DNA from: Psilocybe azurescens
Taxonomy: Eukaryota > Basidiomycota > Agaricomycetes > Agaricales > Agrocybaceae
Direction: 5' to 3'
NCBI GenBank assembly: GCA_023853785.1
Contig: JAJIRX010000752.1
Span: 16,200 to 80,199, forward strand
DNA length: 64,000 nucleotides
Part shown: piece by piece, positions 54,471 through 64,000 of the stretch
How positions within the stretch are numbered: the first letter of the stretch is position 1
How the letters are laid out: each line of letters opens with the position of its first letter
Notes under the pieces: model-generated
The model's input: only the letters and a program-made list of their open reading frames with translations
The model's database searches: none
What the model was told of the DNA's origin: nothing
Position numbers and translations under genes: made by a program

Positions 54471-54780
54471 ATCTATTGCAGTTGTGGAATGCCCCACCTC
54501 TATCTGCACCGGTTGTCCATCCGGTCCCTCTGGCATTGTGGTAGGATGATGGTGAAATTGAAAAATGGCCCACAGTGACTCTGAAAATATTTTCGTCCAA
54601 TTATATCCAATGCTGTAGATATGATTGAAAAATTATAATGAAATAGCTGCACCGTCGGTAGCCGCTCCTGTAGTCTATTTGCGAATTAGTCTGTAGCAGG
54701 TGCTGTCAACCGTCAGGGCGTGCCAACACGCCCTCACGATTGAGTATCTATTTTCATGGCCCTGATAAAGACCCTTGTAA
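54471..54780. other. Spacer with perfect 8-bp hairpin
   Basis: AGGGCGTG-CCAA-CACGCCCT at 54715-54734 is a perfect 8-bp stem with a 4-base loop. A related half, 'acgccctcacgc', recurs near 56680. Otherwise no feature. Confidence 0.6.
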
Positions 54781-54785
54781 TAGGC

Positions 54786-55165
54786 CTGCGTCTGTGCACG
54801 AATCCTTAAGGCATCACTTTTTCCTTCTCCTTTATTGTATCTCAACTTCTAGTGTCTCCCGGGCAACATGGTCTCAATATTTTACTTATTCTGCGGCAGC
54901 CGAATGATTCCCTTATGCAATTATACTGGCCTATTTCTGTGCACAAATTGTTAAGGTATCACATTTTCCCTTTCCTTTATTGTATCTTGACTTCTAGTGT
55001 CTCCCAGGCACCATGGCCTCAATATTTTACTTATCCTGCGGCAGCCGAATGATTCCCTCATGCACTTATACTTGCCTTCTGGTGTACTTATATCTTAATC
55101 ACCGGTGTCTCCCGGGCTGCCGTGGCCTCAATATTTTACTTACTATGCGGCAGCCGATGGCATTT
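54786..55165. repeat. Tandem repeat, about 146-bp unit, 2.6 copies
   Basis: 'gtgtctccc..g' to 'ctcaatattttactta' and 'tgcggcagccga' recur at about 54852, 54998 and 55107 (spacing 146 then 109 bp). The first two units also share 'ctgtgcac.aat..ttaagg' and 'cctttattgtatct'. Confidence 0.85.
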
Positions 55166-55169
55166 AAGT

Positions 55170-56060
55170 ACTTCAGTTATCATCCTTATATTCTTCCATG
55201 AACATTTGATATTCTGCCTCTGCTTGTGCCTTCTCCAACTCTTCTTTCTTTCTCTGTCTGGGTTCTGTCATTGTCGGCAATCAACATGCCACACAGTGAT
55301 ATGTACACACCTATATTTCCAAGCTTTGATTCGTAGGGTTTCCTTGTTCTTGTCTCGATAGCGGCCCTGAGCCTGACAATGTTTCTCCCGGTGTATGGCA
55401 GTTATTTCTGGAGGAAATTCTTTATGCCTATCATATTGTTAGACCGTTCGTTGTCATTGTATCGGCTGAAGTTTAACTTTTAGCTCGTTTGCGAGCTTTA
55501 GCCCTCTCATTGTCAATGTTTCTGAAAAATTTCATTGATTATTCAACACTGTGCAATGATAGAAGCAAATACCTGCGATAGTACTCCCGTTTTTGCTTAA
55601 GTTTTCTTGAATGAGAAACATCCAGGCCGTGTACGACCTGGGGTGGCATATGACTGTAGAGGATAACTAACACAGTAACTTATAACATTCCACGCATTGC
55701 CTATATCGGCATTGTCCGACAATAGCCAGCACTAAAGTCGAGATTCATGAAATTCATATAACAGCTATGGTGGGCTCTGAATGACGGTAAAAACAGAAGT
55801 AAATCGATAGAATGACCTACTCTTTTATATACCCAAAGTAAAATTGTTTTTTAGACAAGGGTTAATGTGCTTTCTAGTACACCCGAAATCACCACGGGCG
55901 TCCATAACGGGCGCTTCAAGTTGAGATTCATGAAGTTCATAGAACACCCGAAATCACCATGGGCGCCATATTCTGTAATTTAACAATCTCCCCAAACCCT
56001 GGAAATCTACGGAAATACATGTTTTAGAAACAGTATTTTTAGACGAATCTACTGATGTGG
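55170..56060. other. Mostly non-coding; short direct repeats at 55736-55975
   Basis: 'gagattcatgaa.ttcata' occurs at about 55740 and 55923, and 'cacccgaaatcacca.gggcg' at about 55881 and 55945. Minus-strand scraps near 55480-55640 are Arg/Lys-rich. No gene could be built. Confidence 0.45.
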
Positions 56061-56064
56061 GCAT

Positions 56065-56370
56065 CTATTCATGCCTTACAGCCAATATTTGTCTATCCAA
56101 CATCTTGCAAATACGTTGATTCCATAATTCGAAGAAACAGACATGAAGGAGTAACGATTCAAATAAAACGGCACGGGCGATTGTAAGGGTATGAGTTATA
56201 GGTTCAATAAAAGCTACCCTATAGCACCTGTCGCCCGGGGGGAAGGCCAGTACCTTACGTTTTATGTTCAGGCGGAGGCCGCTCGGTCGGTCAAACAAGG
56301 AATACAAAGAAATTACCTTATCAGGCGGCCGAAACTGTCTATTGTGCTCTTTCATTACTTCAATTAACAA
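56065..56370 (-). CDS. 101-aa frame, unrecognised
   Basis: Open from 56370 with 'KEHNRQFRPPDKVISLYSLF' and 'GLRLNIKRKVLAFPPGDRCY'. The first third resembles text near exon edges of the neighbouring unnamed genes. It may be an exon. No domain. Confidence 0.25.
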   Translation of the reverse strand: MLIEVMKEHNRQFRPPDKVISLYSLFDRPSGLRLNIKRKVLAFPPGDRCYRVAFIEPITHTLTIARAVLFESLLLHVCFFELWNQRICKMLDRQILAVRHE

Positions 56371-56899
56371 TGTTCAAATACGTAATTATAGATTGTATTA
56401 ACAACCAAAGTATTCAGCCTCTGGCATTCAACTATAACTCTTCTCATTATATTAAAAACTATATCTAATATACACTTTTGCCTTTATTGCTATCAGAGCA
56501 TATTCCTTGAATTTCCATAGGTGTTTTGCGTGCAGAAGACAGTTGATGCCGATCTTTGTTATGCATTCTCCATTTCAATTATTGAATTGCAGTCGGAGGC
56601 CGCATCCACACTGTCCGATAAAACCCCAACAATTTGATCCTCCTTCAAACGTTTTGAGGACTGGGCACGCGTGGACAAACGCCCTCACGCTTTTCTCGTA
56701 CGCTTGGAGGATGATATTGAATCATCTTCACTGGACGATGACCCTGGAGCAAACTCCTCTTCACTACCAACAGGATTGCATGCTACATTATTGGATGTAT
56801 TTTTCTTGCTTCGTATGCGATGAGAGGGTTCTGTAGTTGCAATGCCCGCCCCGGTGGATTCGCTTTACATGGTGCGGATGCTGGTTCAGATTGTCACTT

Positions 56900-57915
56900 G
56901 GATTTTCAAATTGTTTTGTGCAATGGCTCCGACTCAGACATAGAGTAGTGGCTGGGATGATAAGGCTTCATACTAGGTGGTGGGGGCCGCGTTAACGATG
57001 TCCGACTGACTCGTTGCCTTACACTTTGGCATGCATGAGCTTGTGGTGCGCTTTCGGATGTGTGAGCTAGTGGTGGGCGGCTTCCAGCATTATTAGATGG
57101 CGGTGGCCGTGTTGACAATTCTGCGAGCCGGGGGTGGCCAGCGGGGATTACTGGTAGGTGGCGGAGGCAACGCTGCCAATGTCTGACTGCTTGGCTGCCT
57201 TTCTAAAGTGTTTACTTATATGTTGTTTTGGTTATACCAACAGTGCTAACCTGTGATCATGCCGTGGCTGGTTTCCACTGATAGGATTAAATGTTTGGAC
57301 TGTTGGCGACCGCTTGAGGGGCATTTCATTGTCTGGAGGCCGTGCGGCAGCAATGTCAGCATGCGGCGACCGAACAAAAACTTTTCATGATTATCGACAG
57401 TGTCCGAGGCACCCTCCAAAAGTTGTACGAACATTATCCCGACGCCATGGGTATTTCTTGCTGTGAGGTCCACATGTAACCTCCCACATGTCTATGCTAT
57501 TACCAGGTTGATAACAATGTTGAAACACTTCTTGTGGATTGACCAAGTCCATCTCCGCCTCGCCTCCTCTTGCCTCCATCATCTCGATTTCGGTTGGTCT
57601 TTGGAAGTGAAATTTAATGGATGTTCGTCCAAAGTTTGTGTTATCAGTGTTTTCTATGTCCACCCCTTCTATGGTATAAACATGTGTTAATAGTCTGAAA
57701 TAATGTTATGACTCACCACGAAATATAACTGGTACTCCAGGAATTTTTGTCTCCGAATTTTTGTTGGGGCCACTTGAGATTGTGACAGTCGATATTGGTA
57801 CTTTGAAATGTTCTTCCCAGCGAAGTTTCTCAAGAGCTCTCTCTAATATCATGGCCGCAGTCAAGCCAGGTATTTTGGTCGAAATGAGCAAAGTCGTTGT
57901 CTCGCCATTCTGCAT
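56900..57915 (-). pseudogene. Unnamed gene with Pro-rich repeat tail, divergent from 58125
   Basis: Starts MQNGETTTLLISTKIPGLTA at 57915, then 'LEKLRWEEHFKVPISTVTIS' and 'ETKIPGVPVIFRG', an intron of about 50 bp, 'TSIKFHFQRPTEIEMMEARG' and 'EVFQHCYQPGNSIDMWEV' (57400-57660), and in another frame 'RSPHADIAAARPPDNEMPL' (about 57340). The tail (56906-57180) repeats PPP-containing units ('STRPPPSNNAG', 'LTRPPPPSMK', 'PPPTSNPRWPP'). The N-terminal third looks like a small alpha/beta domain. No named family. It is head-to-head with the Zn2Cys6-like gene, 209 bp apart. Confidence 0.45.
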
Positions 57916-58002
57916 GATATGTTAGTGTTATGTACAAAGGATCAAATGACATTATATCATTGTCGATCGGTATTTAATTTGACTTTACATTCCGGCCGAC
58001 CC

Positions 58003-58013
58003 GGTCACATGAC
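58003..58013. promoter_or_regulatory. GGTCACATGAC palindrome in divergent promoter
   Basis: It lies 112 bp before the start at 58125 and 88 bp before the opposite start at 57915. Same motif and nearly the same distance as at the paralogous gene at 32097. Confidence 0.4.
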
Positions 58014-58124
58014 TTTATTGCGCGTTGAACTTCTCGCGGCGCCGAAATTCAACTATCTTTAAACACACACCATAGTCATCTGTTCATTCTAATCATCTTA
58101 TTTCCTCCTTAATTTTCTATTACT

Positions 58125-60540
58125 ATGTCTTCCGCGCTCATATTGGAAATCCACGAAAAACTCCGCATAATTACCGTTAACCAAGAAGACTATAAGCGTG
58201 GAGTGAAGCCTCTTTTCGAGCAACTAGTGAGTGTGCGGCGACTGTTGGAAAGCAGGATTAATAAATATGTTCGACAGAGAAAAGCACACCGTCTATATAC
58301 TGTTGAGAAGCCAAACTCCCCGGAGCCGGCGTCAGGACCTTTGGTTCAAGGTCTACACACTTCTCAAGGAAGGCATAGAAAAGGGGCCAACTGGGAAGGA
58401 TGTCCTAAGGCCACAATACGACCAGGTTCAGGGAGGGCGGTTGTGAGGTTCGAGGACGAAGAGAGAAGAAAGAAGCAGATTGAGCAAGAACAGCGTTCGA
58501 AAGCGGCTCCGACAGCTCGGGAAGGTAAGTGACTCTACGGACCTGTAGAGTCAAATTCATAATCCATACAGTGAATTCACGTGGTGAAATGACCCCTGCC
58601 AAATCCGTGCGCATAGATCTGTCCAGTCAGCCTATTCGTGGGCTGCGATCTACCACAAGGGCGGTTGCCGCTCCTGACCAAGTACTTCGGATAGGGCCCC
58701 CAAGAAACGTCCATTGGCCGCCGCTTCTGGCAACACAGCGACATCGGTCGTCAGTGATGTGGAGGAGGTTGATAAGCCCAAGAATAAAGGCAAAGCAAAG
58801 GCGGTTTCAAGAGAACAGCAGCAAGAGCAGTAGATTCTACGGATACCGATGTTGACGATATTATCATGATTTCAACGGGAAAAAATCAGAGACGACATCC
58901 CAAGCGAACAGTAAGTCTTTAATCTAGTGGAGTATGAAAAACTAATAAATCTTTACAATAAAAAGTGAAAGCTCCCGCACTCGACCCTCCCAAGCAAAAG
59001 GTCAAACGGTGCCCCAGGCGACGACATCCCGTGTGGCGGCCGCCGCGTCACAGCCGCTCTTAAAGAACATCTCCCGTCCAGCCGCCATGGCGTCAGAACC
59101 AACTCCAAAGGCCGCGAAATTGGCAAAGAGAAGTTGGACGGAAGGGGAAGTTGTTTGCAGGTCATGCATTCGGAGCAGACAAGACATGTCGCATCATGCC
59201 TGATAAGGACAACGTGGGCCATGCATGCTTTGAGTGCAACCAGAAGAAGAAGAAGTGTCTGTTGGCAGCAACCTCAGTGCCTCATCTTGGGTACGGGACC
59301 ATCGTCAACATGGAGATGGAAGAAGTTTTTGCTGGGAAAGAGCTTGACCCGGATGTTCCTGTAGGTAGGCGGGACCTCGAAGATCTTGAACGCCAGTATG
59401 CACAGCCGGAAGATCTAGCGGGTGTCCTCATCAACCTCGTTATTGGAATGCGTGTACTGAAGGACGAGAAACAGCGCACTACGTTTCAGAGATCAGGATT
59501 CTCAAAGCTCAAGCCGACTCTCAAACAATGTTTCTACAGCAGCGTCTTCCAGCAGATATGGCTCTCGTCGTCAAAGAGGCAATTGCACAGGCACTCCCTG
59601 CTTCTCGGCCTACTGTCCCAACCACGCTCTTCTGTCCCTGCCCCGCCATCGGTCCCCGTCTCGTCATCAGTCCCCGCCCCTGTCCTCTGTTCCTGCCTCA
59701 ACCAACTTTTGATATCTACGCACTGGCAGCTGCCGTTTCAACACCTAGACATCGCCGCAAGTCTGCCAGCCCAACAAAGCGCCGGCGTGAGGCAACCCCT
59801 CCGTCACCAGCTGTATCATTACCTATGGCCACGCCTGAATACATACCACGCCTTCCCTCCGCCCTGAACGACCCGCACAGCGCCTCATATGTCTCTCCTC
59901 CATCGTCAGAGGAAGAATATTTTGAAGATAAACAAACAAGGGATGTTGGTGGCGATGTCGAGATTGGAGATGACGATCAGGATGACGACGACACCCGTGG
60001 GCGATAATACCGGCGGTGAACGCACGGCGCGAACGGCAGCGCCGAGATTGTAGATGACGAACAGGACGATGACGGCGCCCGTGGTGATAGACCCAGCGGC
60101 GAACACACGCGCGACGGCGGCGCCAATGATGGCAACAGCGGAAGTGCGAGTGACGGCAACCATGAAGGGCTGAGAGGAAAGGACCGTGGACCAGCGAACG
60201 TCAGTGACAACGAACGAGCAAGTGCAGGGCGACCACAAAGGAGCAAACAACGGCAACCGCCTACAAACTGGCAACGGCAACCGTGAAAGAGCGAGCCACG
60301 GTGACCAGGCAAGCGCGAAAACAGCGGGCGACCATCGACAAGCCGGCGATGGCGACAGCAACATTGAGGGTGCTACCCGGGCGGACAGCGCCTCCAAATC
60401 CCTGGATGAAAGCAATGAAACACATAGGGCAGGAAGTAAGTCTCAGGCTCCTGGAGATTGTGTGGGCCCATCCGACCTAAAACGCAAGGCCACCCCAAGT
60501 GGGTCTCGCGAATCTCCCTCGAAAAACATAAATTGTAGGA
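58125..60540 (+). pseudogene. Zn2Cys6-like protein, copy 2, frameshifts
   Basis: Starts MSSALILEIHEKLRI at 58125. 'RRQDLWFKVYTLLKEGIEKG' and 'DVLRPQYDQV' (about 58320, second frame) match 'LWKEVHDIL' and 'LRP' of copy 1. An intron starting GTAAGT follows 'REG'. 'KKRPLAAASGNTATSVVSDV' (58710) precedes a TAG. The cysteine cluster 'CRSCIR' then 'DKTCRIMPDK' and 'HACFECNQKKKKC' (59157-59265) has all six Cys of a Zn2Cys6 cluster, with a one-base frame break after the second Cys. 'RRDLEDLERQYAQPEDLAGV' suggests a helix. The tail is Ser/Pro, then acidic 'DDDQDDDDTRG', then Gly/Asn/Arg-rich, ending 'SDLKRKATPSGSRESPSK' (60470-60530). The architecture suggests a nuclear DNA-binding protein (inference). 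At least four frame breaks. Confidence 0.6.
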
Positions 60541-60563
60541 ATATCACTTGCTCTTTTCTTGTT

Positions 60564-60729
60564 GCGACCTGGCGGCGGCCACTCCCATGCTGTATTATTT
60601 GTCGCCATTCCGCTCTGCTAGGTTTCGTGTTTCTTTTTTTGTCATCTGTTTTGTATTGCAACCTGGCAGCGGCTACTATACATGCTATGTTATTCGTCGT
60701 CATTCCGCTCTGCCATGTTTTCGTGTTTT
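60564..60729. repeat. 95-bp tandem duplication
   Basis: 'cgacctggcggcggcc' to 'ccattccgctctgcta' (60565) and 'caacctggcagcggct' to 'cattccgctctgccat' (60660) are two copies of one unit, directly after the Zn2Cys6-like gene. Confidence 0.85.
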
Positions 60730-60925
60730 TCCGTGGTTTATTATAACAGCACCTTGTATTTTGTCTACGCCCGGGGGCCCGTAGTAGTTTATAAATTGTT
60801 AGGCCCCTTTATTTGTACTATACCATTTGCACACAAATACAGTGCTTGTCTTGACAGTGCTGGGAATCAGTAATAATACAGTGTCTCCCAAAAGACTAAA
60901 TGAAATTGAAATTATTTTAACGCAT

Positions 60926-63900
60926 TCAATCTGCGGTATCTATGTTGTGATAGTTGATGTTAGCCTTCTTGAACCTAACCTCAGAGACTCTCGCCAGCTC
61001 TGTCCACATTGCAATTTGTTCCTCTGCGTAGGCACGGTGTCCAGCTGACTGAATTTCTTCTTTATCTCTTCTCACTTGCCATCTTCCCGCCATATGCATA
61101 TAAAATCTAACTGTCCAACCCATTTCACGCCTTGTCAGATTCAATTCTTCGGTCCATCGATTTTTGTGCTCTTGCACTGAGCCAGTTGACCCTATAAACT
61201 TCATCAATGTAAAAATTGGATCAGTAAGAAGGTATAAAGGACTGTCGTACATTCATTGTGGTAAGCGGCATCCGCGCCAGCCGTCGCTTCCCCATACTTG
61301 TGCTGCGTCGGCCGCCGCTCCAAAACCATGCCATTGTGTCGGAGCTCTGTCCGGGAGCATTTGGATCAACAACATGTTCACTTTACCCTACAATGATTGC
61401 GTTCAAGGAAGGGGTACTGCTTGTCATGCTTTTCTAGGTCCTGCAATGATACCAACGTCCTCATAACCGACCTGTTGTGGTTGTACATTGCTCGATGTTG
61501 GCTTATTGTCCGGTTTAGAAGCTTGACTCCATCCCACGCCCTGGTATTTTTGAAACACTGTTGCGGCCCCTAACATTCTTCGCATAATGATAAGAAAGTT
61601 GGATTACCGATGTTCTGACCTGGTCCAGGATATCTTCAGCTTGTCCGCGACGAATATCAAGCTCTGTTTTACAGAGACCTGCAATATTTCGTTTGTCTTC
61701 TGGTTCCAAATTACCAAAACCGGCACCCGTAAATCGTGATGGGAACGGGAGGACTTGCCGCTCAGGGTCAGATCTTGAGATACCTGGAGTATCAACCTCC
61801 CGTTCAGGCCCCTCTACCAGATAGGTCATCGTCAAGCACTTGGTACTGAGGATCATCGAGCATCAACAATGTGAGCTCCAAGAAAATCGTTTGCAGAGGT
61901 GCTGAAACTTTCAATTTGTCGTAGCACGGCGCGCCGCTTATTCACCCCCTGTATCCAACTTCTGGGCAGTGGTCGGCGACCGCGAGAGCTTTCTAACGTG
62001 TGCTCGCAGATTATACCTTACAAAATGAGGATCAAATGGTAATACACAATGCTATCATCCACTTACATAGCTTCCTCCAATTTCAGTCCCATTGAAATCC
62101 ATGCTGCTTGACCCGTGCGGCCTCCGGTAGTTAGCTCTGATAATGAAATGGACAATTCAATCTCTCGCCGACTTGGAGCTACAAAGCTGTCAATTGATAC
62201 AAGGGTGGTGACCGCGACAATGCCTACCCTTCGCAATCTTGTTTTTCATAACATCCATGGCTTTTACATCATCTTGTCGTTGATTTTCTGCTTTCTGAAT
62301 TTGCTCTATCCACTTAGGTATCTCAGAAGCGGGGGCCGACTCTGTGAGGCCATCAAAGTACTCCTGGCTTTTTGCTTGCTGTAGTAATGCGCGATTATAT
62401 TTCTTTGTAATTGTTTCAGCTGCCTTTTATCAGTGCACAAATTGGTCTTCAAATGAACACACACACCCATGTTGATAACTTTTTCCAGTTGTTATCTCCC
62501 ATATGATCATCTAAAATCTCAATCCGGTGAGACGCAGTGGCACTTACTGTGCTTCGAGAAATTTCATTCAATGTCGCCCAAAGTGTTTCCAGAATTTCAC
62601 CATCGATTATGCCCACTCCAGGAATGTATGTCGTCGCCCATCTATAAAGACATTCTTCCTTGTGGCCGTGGACGTGAAACAGTCCAATAGCGCCAATAAG
62701 TGTTACGGCCTCCGGAAGATCCAACTTGCTTGATTTGTTGAATCGCTCGAATAGGTTGACATAGTATTGGCACATAATGTCGTATATGCAGAGAAGACAA
62801 GTTATGCCATGCATATGACTATGCTTGATTGCCTGGCTGAGTGCATAATCCATAGACATCTGCTTTTTGCCCTTCATGAAGTCAACGACACTTCCAAGAC
62901 TAAAGCATCCATGCCTCGCACAAGCCCATGCTCCAATGCCTCGACAGCGCTTACCGGGAGCCGCTTTGTCGCTTTCTTTATTTGCGTTATGATTATTGCA
63001 TGTTGTTTTCTAGATTCCAGGGAAGGAGATTTGTTAAGCTGTATTCATGTCGTTTTGGTTTCACACACCCTTGAGTATAATTTGTCGTTCTTGCTTGCTT
63101 CAGCTAGATGTTCCTGATAGGGAACGGGGTCCGCCATATATGCTTCGCCATTAGCAAGGTTAACATCGTCCCAATCATTCTTTTGTTTCAAGTGGTAAGC
63201 TTTGAAATTGCCATCCCCAACCAAACTACGGATATATAGGTCCTTGTCTGGATCTTTTCTCTCCAATTGCCTGGGAGATTTATGCCGGGTTGGGGACAAG
63301 CAGGACAAAACAAACCAAGCTTTGATAGGTCTGGCTTCGTAGTTATCCGGTGCAAATTTAGCGCAGTTATAGGTGCGGTCGGTGGCCGTAGGGCGGCACT
63401 CGACACTCCTGGAATGGATGCAGAGACGGCATCCGCGATTGCAGCACCGTGCTGGGTTGTGACGGGTATAACGGCTGAGTTCTCGTCACTGACCATCGCC
63501 GCCGATTTGTCTTCTGGACATTCAGCATCATGACCACGCCCATAGATTTTCCATAGTTTGAGATTTCTGAATTGACGACTGACCCTTCTTAGCTCTCGAT
63601 ACCGATTTATAACGACCTTCGGGAATGCAGGGCATGTTAGGCGTCGAAGCTTTTGGTAATATTGGTATCCTGATGTTTTGCATTCTAAATTCGATAGACG
63701 GAAGTCTGTTAAGACCTGAAGAGTAAAAACAGTTCGGATGGTTTTAAAACTTGCGGGAAATAAGCCGAGTTTGAGATAATTGAGATCTTGAAGTGCGGTT
63801 GGTCCATGACAAGAGCAGTGAACCACAGGCAGATGGTGAATCCCACTGATATCGACAATCGTCACGAATGGATTATTGTAGGTATCATAGCGTGGTGGAA

Positions 63901-64000
63901 GGGGAAGTGAGTTTGGATGTGTCCCAGGAACCGGTATTTCAAACATTGTCCTTCAGGCCCCGCCTCCTCTTCTGCATCACCCCATTCATCTTCCTCAGAG
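60926..64000 (-). pseudogene. KDZ transposase with CxC2 region, 5' end outside window
   Basis: At the high-coordinate end, 'SEEDEWGDAEEEAG' runs off the window. Then come the CxC2-like 'VTIVDISGIHHLPVVHCSCH' and 'LECKTSGYQYYQKLRRL', then 'LFCPACPQPGINLPGNW', 'NDWDDVNLANGEAYMADPVP', 'YQEHLAEASK' and 'GIGAWACARHGCF' (about 62930). The catalytic part reads 'KKQMSMDYALSQAI', 'LLCIYDIMCQYYVNLFERF', 'TLIGAIGLFHVHGHKEECLY' and 'GIIDGEILETLWATLNEISR' (62450-62880). Further on are 'TTGGRTGQAAWISMG', 'ELDIRRGQAEDILDQVRTSV' and the end 'EMGWTVRFYMHMAGRWQVRR', stop at 60926. This is the full KDZ (Kyakuja/Dileera/Zisupton) order, about 1000 codons. Frame changes occur near 63060, 62880 and elsewhere, and some junctions are introns. 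Probably inactive, but all main motifs are recognisable. Confidence 0.88.

Noticed and set aside
54786..55165. Possible CRISPR-like array
   Set aside because: Spacing of 146 and 109 bp, diverged units, and a eukaryotic context. It is a plain tandem duplication.
23398..62714. Recurrent CGGAGGCCG/CGGCCTCCG 9-mer (for example 23398, 25516, 26041, 29810, 29977, 56273, 56594, 62118, 62706)
   Set aside because: More frequent than chance at first sight, but at 62118 and 62706 it is ordinary coding sequence of the KDZ transposase, and the surroundings are unrelated. Probably codon and GC-patch bias. A shuffled-sequence count would settle it.

Overview
The window is nuclear DNA of a basidiomycete fungus, most likely an Agaricomycete. 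Where splice sites can be placed, introns are 43-82 bp with GT..AG ends. The mobile genes are kinds that cluster in mushroom genomes: KDZ transposases with their CxC cysteine clusters, a Plavaka transposase, a SWIM-finger MULE, Tc1 elements and a gypsy fragment. The cellular genes (kinesin-5, an FHA protein of the SLMAP/Far10 type, a DUF6532 protein) are fungal in motif and layout. Almost every gene carries frameshifts or stops, so this is a transposon-rich region of decayed genes.

Layout. 0-3 kb: a CxC5/CxC6 KDZ-type gene, cut by the window edge. 3-9.7 kb: a repeat field of palindromic GTCCA-S-TGGAC minisatellites and their relaxed variants, a 5'-truncated Tc1 transposase gene, a gypsy scrap, a tRNA-like Pol III element and trinucleotide arrays. 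10.4-11.8 kb: a six-exon multi-pass membrane protein gene. 11.8-16 kb: mostly unreadable. 16.1-18 kb: broken FHA/coiled-coil gene. 18.4-21.6 kb: broken MULE. 24.9-28.7 kb: unnamed multi-exon genes. 28.8-31.9 kb: a gene packed with EIGSD-type motifs, interrupted by an 810-bp Tc1 derivative. 32.1-34.1 kb: a Zn2Cys6-like gene divergent from it. 34.2-39.1 kb: a basic repeat protein, a DUF6532 gene and a coiled-coil fragment. 40-41.2 kb: tandem arrays. 41.5-44.4 kb: a long broken gene of an unnamed Agaricomycete family. 45.2-48.7 kb: an unrecognised gene and a kinesin-5 pseudogene. 49.1-52.2 kb: a nearly complete Plavaka transposase. 53-57.9 kb: unnamed genes and tandem repeats. 58.1-60.5 kb: a second Zn2Cys6-like gene, paralogous to the one at 32 kb. 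60.9-64 kb: a KDZ transposase with a CxC2 region, running out of the window.

Most notable are the EIGSD-repeat gene, whose motifs resemble SUMO-interacting motifs; the two paralogous Zn2Cys6-like genes, each with a divergent partner and a GTCACATG-type palindrome about 110 bp upstream; and the palindromic minisatellite family, one array of which forms the broken left edge of the Tc1 copy. All family names come from reading translated motifs by eye. No database search was run.
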